Assembly (NCBI GenBank): GCA_012970285.1
Contig: JIBW01000002.1
Span: 372,001-436,000, forward strand
Source of the DNA: Bacillaceae bacterium JMAK1
Lineage (GTDB): Bacteria; Bacillota; Bacilli; Bacillales; Marinococcaceae
Reading direction: 5' to 3'
DNA: 64,000 nt
In this document: in pieces, positions 6,432 to 14,250 of the stretch
Position numbering within the stretch: position 1 is the stretch's first letter
How the letters are laid out: every line of letters starts with the position of its first letter
Translations under genes and position numbers: made by a program
The notes under the pieces: model-generated
What the model saw: the letters and a program-made list of their open reading frames with translations, nothing else
What the model was told of the DNA's origin: nothing
Databases searched by the model: none

Positions 6432-7577
6432 ATGAAAGCTTTTTATAATGGAACGATTTTAAAAGGGGACGGAACTGAGGTTTATGGATCAGCATTACTC
6501 ATTAATCAAGGCAAAATCGTTGATATTGTAGATGAAGATACGATTCCTGAAGACGCCACACGGATCAATGTACGAGGTGGCTACATAACACCAGGTTTGA
6601 TTGATGTACATACCCATTTAGGGGTTAGTGAACAAGGAGTAGGTAAGGAGGGTGCTGACTTTAATGAGACGAGTCACCCTGCCACCCCAGAAATTCGTGC
6701 CCTTGATGGGTGTAATCCTCGAGAAGAAGGATTTGAACATGCGCTAGCATCTGGTGTGACGACGGTTCAAGTGTTACCAGGAAGTGCAAATGTAATTGGT
6801 GGAGAAATGTTTACGATGAAGACAGCAGGGGAGATCCTTGATGAGATGGTAATTCAGTCTCCGTCTGGAATGAAAGCGGCTCTAGGAGAAAATCCTAAAG
6901 GAGTATATGGAAGCAAAGGAAAACGTCCAATTACACGTATGGGCGTTGCAGCGGTGTTTCGTGAGCAGCTTTATGGAGCAATTGATTATGTTGAAAAACG
7001 TAAAGAAGGAAAAGCAGACGTTCATTTAGGCTATGAACAACTTGCTAAAGTTCTTCGCAAAGAGATCCCGTTTCGAATTCACGCCCATCGAGCAGACGAC
7101 ATTATCACGGCGCTACGTTTACAAAAAGAGTTTGGTTTTTTGCTAACGCTTGAACATGGAACAGAAGGGCATTACATTCCAGATTTCTTGAAAGAAAAAG
7201 ATGTGTCCATTTCTGTAGGACCGACGATGTCTCCTAAATCAAAAGTAGAAACGAAAAACAAAGGTTGGCAAACTGTGATGGAATTTGAACTTCGCAATAT
7301 GAATTATGCGATAACGACGGACCATCCTGTCATTGCCATTAATTATTTAGTTCAAAGCGCAAGTGAGGCAGTAAAAGCGGGTCTAAAACAAAGCGCAGCG
7401 TTTCGCGCAATAACGTCTAATGCTGCAAAGCATATAGGATTACAAGACCGAGTCGGTGAGCTGTGTTCGGGGATGGATGCAGACGTTGTTATTTGGACCG
7501 GGCATCCGTTTCTTTATACGACGACACTTGTCAGTACGTGGATCAATGGAGAACGAGTCTATTCTTTTGAACAATAA
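6432..7577 (+). CDS. Metal-dependent amidohydrolase (imidazolonepropionase-like)
   Basis: 381 residues of the amidohydrolase superfamily. The first metal-binding motif is PGLIDVHTHLG (about residue 60), the central beta-strand histidines lie in HAHRADD (about 220) and LEHGTEGH (about 242), and the late metal aspartate is in TTDHPV (about 300). The small N-terminal beta-sandwich is completed by the C-terminal GMDADVVIWTGHP stretch. Family members hydrolyse C-N bonds in cyclic amides or peptides; the substrate is unknown. The start at 6432 has AGAGGAGGCGG in front. It appears to be a single-gene unit. Confidence 0.85.
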   Translation: MKAFYNGTILKGDGTEVYGSALLINQGKIVDIVDEDTIPEDATRINVRGGYITPGLIDVHTHLGVSEQGVGKEGADFNETSHPATPEIRALDGCNPREEGFEHALASGVTTVQVLPGSANVIGGEMFTMKTAGEILDEMVIQSPSGMKAALGENPKGVYGSKGKRPITRMGVAAVFREQLYGAIDYVEKRKEGKADVHLGYEQLAKVLRKEIPFRIHAHRADDIITALRLQKEFGFLLTLEHGTEGHYIPDFLKEKDVSISVGPTMSPKSKVETKNKGWQTVMEFELRNMNYAITTDHPVIAINYLVQSASEAVKAGLKQSAAFRAITSNAAKHIGLQDRVGELCSGMDADVVIWTGHPFLYTTTLVSTWINGERVYSFEQ

Positions 7578-7647
7578 CTAGTACTTTAATGTATAGACGT
7601 CGCCTGTTTGTGTCAAGGATACGAGTATACGAACGGGAGGCGTTTTT

Positions 7648-8268
7648 ATGAAGAAGCTCTTAGTCGTTTTACTTGCGATGCTAATAGTAGGCTGTGCAAA
7701 TGACGAAAGTGCACCTGAAAATGAAGAAGCTTATGAAGTGAGTGCCACACAGCAAGATCATGCCCCGCTAAGACCAACTGCAGTTGCAGAAATTGTGAAT
7801 ACGAATTATGACCAAATTGGTGAAGCGAACTTTTACCAGGATAGTCAAGGGAAAACGGTCGTTCATACGAAGGTAGAAGGGTTAAAACCTGAAGGATTCC
7901 ATGGGTATCACATTCATGAAAATGGCGTTTGTGAAGTTGATGCAGAAGAAGGTCCGTTTATGAGTGCAGGTGGTCATTTTTCTTTATCTGAACATGATCA
8001 CGGTCATCATACGGGGGACTTGCCATCGCTCTACGTAAATGAAGATGGAACTGCACAAGCAACATTTATGCTTGATCAATTCACACCAGAACAATTATTA
8101 GAGAACGATGTTTCACTGATTGTTCATGAAGGTCGAGACAATTTCGCGAATATTCCAGATCGCTATCAATCAAGTGAAAGTGACGCACCAGGTGCAGATG
8201 AGGACACTCGCGCTACAGGAGACTCGGGTGACCGAATCGGTTGCGGTGTCGTTGTAGCACCAGAGTAA
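7648..8268 (+). CDS. sodC: Superoxide dismutase (Cu/Zn type) lipoprotein
   Basis: 206 residues with signal peptide and lipobox (IVGCAN). The copper/zinc ligands are visible in FHGYHIHENG, SAGGHFS and DHGHHTGDLP, and a late histidine is in SLIVHEGRD. The paired Cys needed for the family disulfide are in GVCEVDAE and RIGCGVVV. It converts superoxide outside the membrane. The segment between the last metal motif and the C-terminus is very acidic (SESDAPGADED), as in other exported proteins here. RBS is GGGAGGCG. A long stem-loop terminator follows. Some Gram-positive homologs such as YojM have lost activity, but the metal histidines here appear present. Confidence 0.88.
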   Translation: MKKLLVVLLAMLIVGCANDESAPENEEAYEVSATQQDHAPLRPTAVAEIVNTNYDQIGEANFYQDSQGKTVVHTKVEGLKPEGFHGYHIHENGVCEVDAEEGPFMSAGGHFSLSEHDHGHHTGDLPSLYVNEDGTAQATFMLDQFTPEQLLENDVSLIVHEGRDNFANIPDRYQSSESDAPGADEDTRATGDSGDRIGCGVVVAPE

Positions 8269-8317
8269 TGAAAAGCAGGCCGGTTGGTCCTCAGATTCTC
8301 TGATCGGATACGTACTA

Positions 8318-8376
8318 AAAAAAGCAGCTACTGTAGTTACGCCCTCGAAAAGCGTAACCACAGTAGCTGCTTTTTT
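8318..8376 (+). terminator. Long stem-loop terminator after sodC
   Basis: AAAAAAGCAGCTACTGT with the following AGTTACG pairs with CGTAAC-ACAGTAGCTGC-T6 (one-base offset), usable on both strands. The remaining bases up to 8503 contain no gene. Confidence 0.85.
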
Positions 8377-8503
8377 ATTCGCGAGTACGGCATCTCCATA
8401 ACGTCTTGTTTGTCAGTGATCAAGAGGAGCGGGTCTTTTTTAATTCAAATTGGATAGAGCATCGTCGTTTTGGACAATCTAACGAAAACAGGAGGAATGA
8501 TTC

Positions 8504-8731
8504 ATGAGTCATTACGTATGTCCAGCATGTAAAACGAATAAAACGCGGTTTCACATCATTGAACAGTCGCCACAAGCGGTTAAATTAGACCCTCAGAATG
8601 GCGATGTAGTTCAGTCATATGAGCAGAGTGATCTTGATCCTTTTCACCTTCCTTACAAAGGACCTCATAATCGTATCCAATGCGCAGCTTGTGGGTTAAA
8701 CGAAGATGAACGTCAATTTATTAGGCAATAA
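8504..8731 (+). CDS. Small zinc-ribbon protein, function unknown
   Basis: 75 residues with two CxxC pairs, CPAC near the N-terminus and CAAC near the C-terminus, the usual metal site of a zinc ribbon. The intervening region is rich in Pro/Asp/His (LDPFHLPYKGPHNRIQ). ATG follows CAGGAGGAATG. The protein is cytoplasmic by its composition. I recognise a Bacillaceae conserved hypothetical pattern but no named function. It converges with csoR across a shared 20-bp stem. Confidence 0.65.
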   Translation: MSHYVCPACKTNKTRFHIIEQSPQAVKLDPQNGDVVQSYEQSDLDPFHLPYKGPHNRIQCAACGLNEDERQFIRQ

Positions 8732-8750
8732 TCGCTCGCAAATTTCATAA

Positions 8751-8795
8751 GTCATAAAGAAAGCCTCTGCGCTATGCAGAGGCTTTCTTTATGAC
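8751..8795. terminator. Bidirectional terminator, 20-bp perfect stem
   Basis: 8751-8770 is the exact reverse complement of 8776-8795 with a GCTAT loop. It overlaps the last codons of csoR on the minus strand. Confidence 0.9.
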
Positions 8796-9112
8796 TTTGC
8801 GTATTGATCAATGACTTTCATAAGCTCGTTTAATGTTTCTTCTTCTTTGCCATTTTTAATATCATGGACAACACACGTTTTGGCGTGATGCTCTAAAAGC
8901 GAGTAACCGACTTTCTTTAGTGCAGCTTGAACTGCACTAATTTGAATTAATATATCTACACAATAGCGATCATCTTGAACCATGTTTTGTAATCCACGGA
9001 TTTGTCCTTCAACACGGCGTAATCGCTTTAACATGCGTTCTTTATCAGCATTCGGTTCAATAGGGTGTTTGGAATGTTCGTGTTCCATCATTTCTACTTC
9101 CTCATCCATCAT
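8789..9112 (-). CDS. csoR: CsoR-type copper-sensing transcriptional repressor
   Basis: 107 residues, all-helical DUF156/CsoR family. The Cu(I) ligand pattern is complete: Cys in DDRYCVDIL, then His and Cys in EHHAKTC with the H-x3-C spacing typical of copper sensors. The core RLRRVEGQIRGLQNMV is the family helix that contacts DNA. An acidic, His-containing N-terminal extension (EHEHSKHP) is present. Start 9112 is chosen because GGGAGGTTACG precedes ATGATG; a longer ATG at 9133 lacks a ribosome binding site. copZ lies 2.3 kb away on the other strand, separated by an ABC exporter; no copA is in the window. Confidence 0.88.
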   Translation of the reverse strand: MMDEEVEMMEHEHSKHPIEPNADKERMLKRLRRVEGQIRGLQNMVQDDRYCVDILIQISAVQAALKKVGYSLLEHHAKTCVVHDIKNGKEEETLNELMKVIDQYAKS

Positions 9113-9186
9113 CGTAACCTCCCTGTCATGCAACTTCTATTAATAGTATAACGGAGCAGAAGATGAATATCCATCGTATTATCGTG

Positions 9187-10293
9187 TTAGGCAGCATCCC
9201 GCAGGAAACGAGGATAAAGGAAAAGAGCGATCGCTAGGCAAACGGTTGTAAACACTAGCAATATCAATAATGAAGGAAGAATGCTTAAAATTGTTCCGCT
9301 TGATGCCATGACGTCTAAAAATGCTTGATGTGCCCAATATTGTGGGAAGAAAACACTCGCTTGTTGGACGAAACTTGGCATAAATTCAATCGGCATCCAT
9401 AATCCAGAAACGATTGCTCCCCCTAAAGCGAGTACTTGTGTGATAGCAATTCCAGAGTTCTCTGAACGAACAGCAACACTAATGAGTAAACCAATGGCAG
9501 TTGCTGTCATTGAAAGAAATAGTGAGAGAGTGAAAATGGCAATAAGATTGCCGATCTGAACATCGTATACGAGCCATCCAAAGCCAAGGAGAATGACAAT
9601 TTGCAACATCACAACAACGATAAATGCCAACCATTTTCCGAGTAAATAATGCAAAGGATGTTTTGGACTCGTCGCAAGTCTCGAAACCATGCCTTGTCGA
9701 AGGTCTTTTAAAAATGAAGAAACCATAGATATACAGATGAAAAACGTAAACATGACTGCGTAACCTGGTACGATGTGCGTGATGGCATCAACAGACTGTT
9801 CGTTGATTGACACCGCTTCAAGTTGGAAAGGTGCTGCAAACCATTCTTCAGTGGTTGCTTCGTCATCGACATAATTACTTACGTTTTGTTGGCTTGCTTG
9901 TAAATGAAGGTGCTGAGATACATTGTCGACAATGCCATAAAGGGCGCCTGCAGTGTCTTGTTGTGAATCATCATAATGGAGGGTTAGTTGCTCACCATTC
10001 ATCTCTAGTAATGTCGAAATTTCACCACTTTCAAGGAGTTCGGTTGCTGAATTTGTCGTCTCAATTTGTTCTAGATCTATCGAGTCAATGTACTCTAGCT
10101 GTTCAATGAATGGAGCGGTTAACGTCGTAGGTTCAGTTACAACGACATGGAGGGAAAGTGACGTTGTGTTTGATTGATTACCAAAAATGGATGCGAAAAT
10201 GACGATAAAAAAGATCGGTAACAACAACGTCCAGAAAACCAGCCCTTTGTCACGGAGCATTTTCTTTAACTCAAGTGAAAGATGCGCGCTCAT
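9187..10293 (-). CDS. ABC-2 type exporter permease
   Basis: 368 residues. The N-terminal helix (about 18-38) is followed by a long extracytoplasmic domain (about 40-170) and five more helices in the C-terminal half, as in the ABC2_membrane/YhgE-like and drug-exporter permeases. The start ATG overlaps the TGA stop of the ATPase gene by four bases, so the two are translationally coupled and form one transporter. Likely substrates are drugs, lipids or a peptide. Its location between csoR and copZ raises copper-linked regulation as a possibility, without direct evidence. Confidence 0.8.
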   Translation of the reverse strand: MSAHLSLELKKMLRDKGLVFWTLLLPIFFIVIFASIFGNQSNTTSLSLHVVVTEPTTLTAPFIEQLEYIDSIDLEQIETTNSATELLESGEISTLLEMNGEQLTLHYDDSQQDTAGALYGIVDNVSQHLHLQASQQNVSNYVDDEATTEEWFAAPFQLEAVSINEQSVDAITHIVPGYAVMFTFFICISMVSSFLKDLRQGMVSRLATSPKHPLHYLLGKWLAFIVVVMLQIVILLGFGWLVYDVQIGNLIAIFTLSLFLSMTATAIGLLISVAVRSENSGIAITQVLALGGAIVSGLWMPIEFMPSFVQQASVFFPQYWAHQAFLDVMASSGTILSILPSLLILLVFTTVCLAIALFLYPRFLRDAA

Positions 10294-11210
10294 GACTGAC
10301 CCTCCTCAGATAATGATTGGCCTGTTTTTTGTAAGTAAATATCTTCTAAAGAGGGGGTCACCATTTGCAAATGGGTAACGTCAAGGCTCTGTTCTTTCAT
10401 TGTTGTTGTAAGTTGTTGAATGAGTCGTAACGGATCATCAGTAGAGAATACATAGCCATTTTTAGTCTCTTTCGGTTCTCCTAAGTGTTGAAAGTGTTTG
10501 AGGTCATTGGTTTGAAGTGACACTTCCACGGCTTTAGTCGTGTTGTTCTGTTTAATCGTTTGTGGGGAATCCATGTCAATCACTTCTCCGTGATTAAGAA
10601 AACAAACGAGGTCACATAGTTTCTCGATTTCTTCCATGTAGTGACTACTATATATGACGGTTTTGTTCGATTTGATTAACGTTTTTACAACGTTATAAAT
10701 TTCGTTTCGTGAGTTTGGGTCTACTCCGACGGTCGGTTCATCCATAATCAAGAGCATCGGATCGTGAAGCAACGTGCATCCAATGTTTAAGCGGCGTTGC
10801 ATACCGCCAGACAATTGTTTTACGATCGTTTTTCTGCGATCTTCTAGTTGAATTGTTTTGAGGACATGATTAATCCTCTCCTTATGAATGGCTGAAGGCA
10901 CATTGTAAATTTGACTAAAAAACTTCAAATTATCTTCAACTGTTAACGTTTCCTCTAAACAGATCTCTTGAGGGACGTACCCGAGTTGTCGTTTAATTTT
11001 CACAGAATTACGTTGCGTGCTTTCACCGGCAATCATAATCTCACCGCGATCTGCTGACAATATCATCGTAATTAATTTTAATAAAGTAGATTTCCCCGCA
11101 CCGTTTGGTCCAACGAGCCCAAAGCAAGAGCCTTCAGGAATCGTTAATGATACGTTGTGTAGAACTTGTTTTTTCCCGTAAGACTTTGAAACTTGATCAA
11201 TCGTTATCAT
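10290..11210 (-). CDS. ABC transporter ATP-binding protein (exporter type)
   Basis: 306 residues. Walker A is GLVGPNGAGKST, the signature is QLSGGMQRRLNIGC, Walker B is LLIMDEPTVGVDP, and the H-loop is YSSHYMEEIE. A C-terminal extension of about 85 residues (DUF4162-like) is typical of ABC-2 exporters of the daunorubicin/LnrL type. ATG follows GAGGTGAACTAAA. It is coupled to the permease by a four-base overlap. Divergent from copZ with about 175 bases between. Confidence 0.85.
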   Translation of the reverse strand: MITIDQVSKSYGKKQVLHNVSLTIPEGSCFGLVGPNGAGKSTLLKLITMILSADRGEIMIAGESTQRNSVKIKRQLGYVPQEICLEETLTVEDNLKFFSQIYNVPSAIHKERINHVLKTIQLEDRRKTIVKQLSGGMQRRLNIGCTLLHDPMLLIMDEPTVGVDPNSRNEIYNVVKTLIKSNKTVIYSSHYMEEIEKLCDLVCFLNHGEVIDMDSPQTIKQNNTTKAVEVSLQTNDLKHFQHLGEPKETKNGYVFSTDDPLRLIQQLTTTMKEQSLDVTHLQMVTPSLEDIYLQKTGQSLSEEGQS

Positions 11211-11386
11211 TTTAGTTCACCTCACGTCTTGTTAATACCAAGGGTACGTGAGTGTATCGAAGTTGGTTTTCAATAATGTATGAGTGAACAATGAAATAAC
11301 ATAAGACGTTAAGAAATGAACATGAGAAGCGGAAGTTTTTGATCACAGAGTAGCCCATGTTACGATGGTGCAGAGGAGGGATCGAT

Positions 11387-11590
11387 ATGAAAGATACAAT
11401 TTCTGTACAAGGGATGTCTTGTAATCATTGTGTACAAGCGATTGAGACGAGTGTCGGTAAACTTAACGGTGTCACACGTGTTGACGTAGATTTGAACAAG
11501 CATCAAGTGGGTATTGACTACAACGAAAAAACAATCTCGAAAGAAGCAATTATAGAAGAGATTGAAGATCAAGGATACGATGTCATCTAA
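11387..11590 (+). CDS. copZ: Copper chaperone CopZ
   Basis: 67 residues, a single heavy-metal-associated domain with the Cu(I) motif GMSCNHC near the N-terminus and the ferredoxin-like alternation of strands and helices (LNGVTRVDVDL, IIEEIEDQGYDV). CopZ carries Cu(I) to the CopA ATPase and to CsoR. The start at 11387 has AGAGGAGGG in front. No copA follows: the next gene is a cyclase behind a GC-rich hairpin at 11594-11612 that lacks a T run. A CsoR operator was searched for by eye and not found with certainty. Confidence 0.9.
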   Translation: MKDTISVQGMSCNHCVQAIETSVGKLNGVTRVDVDLNKHQVGIDYNEKTISKEAIIEEIEDQGYDVI

Positions 11591-11627
11591 AATCGCCTCG
11601 CAGTGCGAGGCGTAAGGAGAGTTTTGT

Positions 11628-12149
11628 TTGAAAGTTATTGACCTAAGTCAAACGATGCATGACGGGATGGATGTATATCCTGGGGACCCAGAAGTTTCAA
11701 TTGATACCGTGTGTACTCTTAGCGAGGATCAGTATGTCGTTCGCCAAGTATCAATGGGTAGCCATACGGGAACACATGTTGATGCATTTTCTCATATGCA
11801 CGAAGATGGTTTAACGTTGAGTGAGATTCCACTCCAACAGTTCCTCGGTCAAGCAGTAAGAGTCGACCTACGACGGCCTTTCCCAGAAAAGACTGGATTA
11901 ATCTTTGCTGAATTCGTTGATATTGATCAGTATGAACAGATTGTAAAGGCTTGTCCTCCGTTTGTTGGTGGCGACATCAGTGAAGCATTAGAGCGTGCGC
12001 TATTAAAAAGACAAATTGTGACGTATACAAATTTAGTATCGTTAGAGAGGCTTCCTGAGTTAGAACCGTTTTTATTCGTTGGACTACCACTTAAAATTAA
12101 AGATGGTGACGGTTCTCCCGTTCGTGCAGTGGCCGTTTTTTTATCGTGA
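11628..12149 (+). CDS. Cyclase family protein (kynurenine formamidase-like)
   Basis: 173 residues. The metal-binding signature HTGTHVDAFSHMHEDG (about residues 43-58) and the N-terminal DLSQTMHDGMDVYPGDP define the putative cyclase family (PF04199), which includes KynB and isatin hydrolases. It is somewhat shorter than the usual ~205 residues, mainly in the C-terminal half. The TTG start is supported by AAGGAGAG. No tryptophan-degradation genes are nearby, so the substrate is open. Its last nine bases overlap the 3' end of the convergent uvsE gene. Confidence 0.8.
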   Translation: MKVIDLSQTMHDGMDVYPGDPEVSIDTVCTLSEDQYVVRQVSMGSHTGTHVDAFSHMHEDGLTLSEIPLQQFLGQAVRVDLRRPFPEKTGLIFAEFVDIDQYEQIVKACPPFVGGDISEALERALLKRQIVTYTNLVSLERLPELEPFLFVGLPLKIKDGDGSPVRAVAVFLS

Positions 12150-13097
12150 AATCATACCGCCAGAATGGCGTTTGTATCCGCGAATCTTTGTAATGTCTTC
12201 AATTAGTTGAAGGCAAGCTCGGTCTTTTTGTTTAGCTTCAATCATGACATCCACAGACGTGTCGAGTGATTTTAATACGTCGAGTAAAGGACGTATAAAG
12301 TCGATGCTTACATAATCTGAATGACTGCGAAAAGCATTCTCTGACTTTGGGGAAGAAAGATGAATTTTTGGTGGTTGACCAGTTCTTTCCCATGTTTTAA
12401 AAATACGAGGTAGCAGTTCATTTAGGTCTTCATTTTCATCATGATTTGCCATGTAATGATGATAATCAAACATCATTGGGAACTCGTGACGTTCACATAG
12501 TTCAAGTGTTTCAGTCGTTGTATACGTTTTATCATCATTTTCAAATGTCATCTGCTTTGCAATGGCTTTAGGAATCGACTGTATATTGTGCGAAAAGCGT
12601 TTAATCGCTTCAGAACGATCATTGTAGGTCCCGCCGATATGAATGTTTATACGAATCTCTTTATGAAGGTTCATCGCTTTACTTAACTCGTAATGATACG
12701 TTAAATCTTTTATTGCATTATCGGTTACGTGCTGTTTTGGACTTGTGAATAATGTGAATTGATTCGGATGAAAACTCGTTCGTAATTGATTCGATTTAAC
12801 AAGATCACCGATTTCCTCGTATAAGTGCTTAAAAGGAGTAATGTAATCAAATTCGACTTCATCATGAGTCGCAAGCGGAACGATTGATGAAGAAAAACGA
12901 TACAATGGAATTTGTTGTGCAACGGCGTAAAGAAGAATGCGACGTGTGCGGCGCAAGTTTTCTTCGGTAATCGCATGTAACTTTGCAAGAGCATCTTTAG
13001 AATCTAATGAACTAAATCTTGAGAACGTCATTGTTTTTGCCGGGGATGCTTCGTAGAGGTGTACAGCATTAGAAACAAACCCAAATCGAATGTGCAT
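12141..13097 (-). CDS. uvsE: UV damage endonuclease UvsE (UvdE)
   Basis: 318 residues. The TIM-barrel nuclease is recognisable from the N-terminal IRFGFVSNA, SFHPNQFTLF (about residue 109), NIHIGGTYNDR, the central ENDDKTYTTTETLELC and MMFDYHHY, all family hallmarks with metal-ligating His/Glu/Asp. The enzyme nicks DNA 5' of UV photoproducts, an alternative to nucleotide excision repair found in sporeformers. The gene ends in nine bases of overlap with the cyclase gene. Start ATG at 13097 is preceded by an AAGGAGGC-like site. Confidence 0.9.
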   Translation of the reverse strand: MHIRFGFVSNAVHLYEASPAKTMTFSRFSSLDSKDALAKLHAITEENLRRTRRILLYAVAQQIPLYRFSSSIVPLATHDEVEFDYITPFKHLYEEIGDLVKSNQLRTSFHPNQFTLFTSPKQHVTDNAIKDLTYHYELSKAMNLHKEIRINIHIGGTYNDRSEAIKRFSHNIQSIPKAIAKQMTFENDDKTYTTTETLELCERHEFPMMFDYHHYMANHDENEDLNELLPRIFKTWERTGQPPKIHLSSPKSENAFRSHSDYVSIDFIRPLLDVLKSLDTSVDVMIEAKQKDRACLQLIEDITKIRGYKRHSGGMISR

Positions 13098-13232
13098 GTG
13101 TGCCTCCTTGCGCGTTTTTCGTCTTAGAAAGGGTACCCATCTGGGTGAAAACTAAACCTGTACCGTCATGTGTGCGTGTAGGGAGCGAGCGTAAGACTTT
13201 TCAGAAAAAAGAATTAAATCCGAGTAAACGAC

Positions 13233-13261
13233 TTGACGTTATCAATAAAGTGCAGTAGGAT
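13233..13261 (+). promoter_or_regulatory. Promoter of the FMN riboswitch-ribU transcript
   Basis: TTGACG (13233-13238), 17-base spacer, TAGGAT (13256-13261), about 25 bases before the conserved RFN sequence. Confidence 0.6.
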
Positions 13262-13285
13262 AGAAACATAATAAAATAAATTGGT

Positions 13286-13420
13286 CTTCGGGGCAGGGTG
13301 AAATTCCCGACCGGCGGTGATTCACGATCGTTGTGATAAGTCCGTGAGCTGCTTAATTTTTTAAGTGGTTGATCTGGTGTAATTCCAGAGCCGACAGTAA
13401 AGTCTGGATGGGAGAAGATT
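13286..13420 (+). promoter_or_regulatory. FMN riboswitch (RFN element)
   Basis: The conserved pieces occur in order: CTTCGGGGCAGGGTG, AATTCCCGACCGGCGGTG, a variable hairpin, AGTCCGTGAGC, GGTGTAATTCCAGAGCCGAC, and AGTCTGGATGGGAGAAG. Flavin mononucleotide binding normally promotes termination. Downstream lie two small hairpins (about 13424-13442 and 13450-13466) and a strong terminator, the expression platform. The regulated gene is ribU. Confidence 0.95.
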
Positions 13421-13500
13421 GCAGAGAATCGTTTGCGATTCTAAGCCTGTATCTATTGTTGATACATGTTTATTTTGCGAATCATTTGATTTGATAATTA

Positions 13501-13540
13501 AGCCCCTTTGTTCTTCAACAAAGGGGCTTTTCTCGTTTTT
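13501..13540 (+). terminator. Riboswitch-controlled terminator
   Basis: AGCCCCTTTGTT pairs with AACAAAGGGGCT over twelve positions with a CTTC loop, followed by TTTCTCGTTTTT. It lies between the FMN riboswitch and ribU. Confidence 0.88.
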
Positions 13541-13601
13541 ATTATCAAAACAATGATGCCTCTGTTATCCCTTTTTTACCGAAGAAGGGAGAGATTGAGA
13601 T

Positions 13602-14204
13602 ATGAATCAACAAACAAAGACGTTTCAGCTCGTAAGCTACGCAATATTAGGTGCAATGGGAACTGCGTTCATGTTTATTAGTTTCCCAATTCCGTTTTTA
13701 CCGGCAAATTTTTTGAGCTTGGATTTTAGTGAGATTCCAGTTCTTTTAGCAGCGATTTTATTTTCGCCAGTTGCCGGCATTGCAGTTGCCGGGGTTAAGA
13801 TTGCATTGTACACCTTGTTTATGGGAGCGGGCGACCCGATCGGTATGGTCACGAACTTCATGGCAAGCTTAGCGTTCGTGTTGCCGATTGCATACATTTA
13901 TCGTCGTTTCCGTACGACAAAGAGTCTCGTACTTGGAATTGGTGTCGGTACGGTTTCCTTAACAGTCATTCTTAGTGTATTAAATTACTTTATCTTCTTA
14001 CCGGCATATGTATGGCTCGTCGGAATGGATCTTTCTAGCGGTATGATGCTTACGATGGTGTTAGGTGGTATTCTACCTTTTAACTTAATTAAAGGAATTG
14101 TCGTCGGTGCGGTGTTCGTTCCCGTATTCTTAAAGCTTTACCCACTTCTCAAAAAACAGCGTGTTGGTGCGACGCTTAAGAAACCGACAGTTCATGAACA
14201 ATAA
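13602..14204 (+). CDS. ribU: Riboflavin ECF transporter S component RibU
   Basis: 200 residues with about five to six membrane helices. The order of conserved pieces (LSLDFSEIPVLLAAILFSP near residue 45, GAGDPIGMVTNF near 75, NYFIFLPAY near 128, PFNLIKGIVVG near 162) is that of RibU. It binds riboflavin and imports it with the shared EcfA/EcfT energy module encoded elsewhere. The FMN riboswitch directly upstream agrees with this function. RBS is GAAGGGAGAG. Confidence 0.93.
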   Translation: MNQQTKTFQLVSYAILGAMGTAFMFISFPIPFLPANFLSLDFSEIPVLLAAILFSPVAGIAVAGVKIALYTLFMGAGDPIGMVTNFMASLAFVLPIAYIYRRFRTTKSLVLGIGVGTVSLTVILSVLNYFIFLPAYVWLVGMDLSSGMMLTMVLGGILPFNLIKGIVVGAVFVPVFLKLYPLLKKQRVGATLKKPTVHEQ

Positions 14205-14210
14205 ACAAAA

Positions 14211-14250
14211 ACGATGAACGGCCAAAGTGCCATTCATCGTTTTTTTTTTT
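14211..14250. terminator. Convergent terminator between ribU and dctM
   Basis: ACGATGA-ACGGC pairs with GCC-ATTCATCGT, with A5 upstream and T10 downstream, so it can serve both strands. Confidence 0.85.

Noticed and set aside
11594-11612. Terminator after copZ
   Set aside because: The GC-rich stem is perfect but no T run follows; it may instead be an mRNA-stability hairpin between copZ and the cyclase gene.
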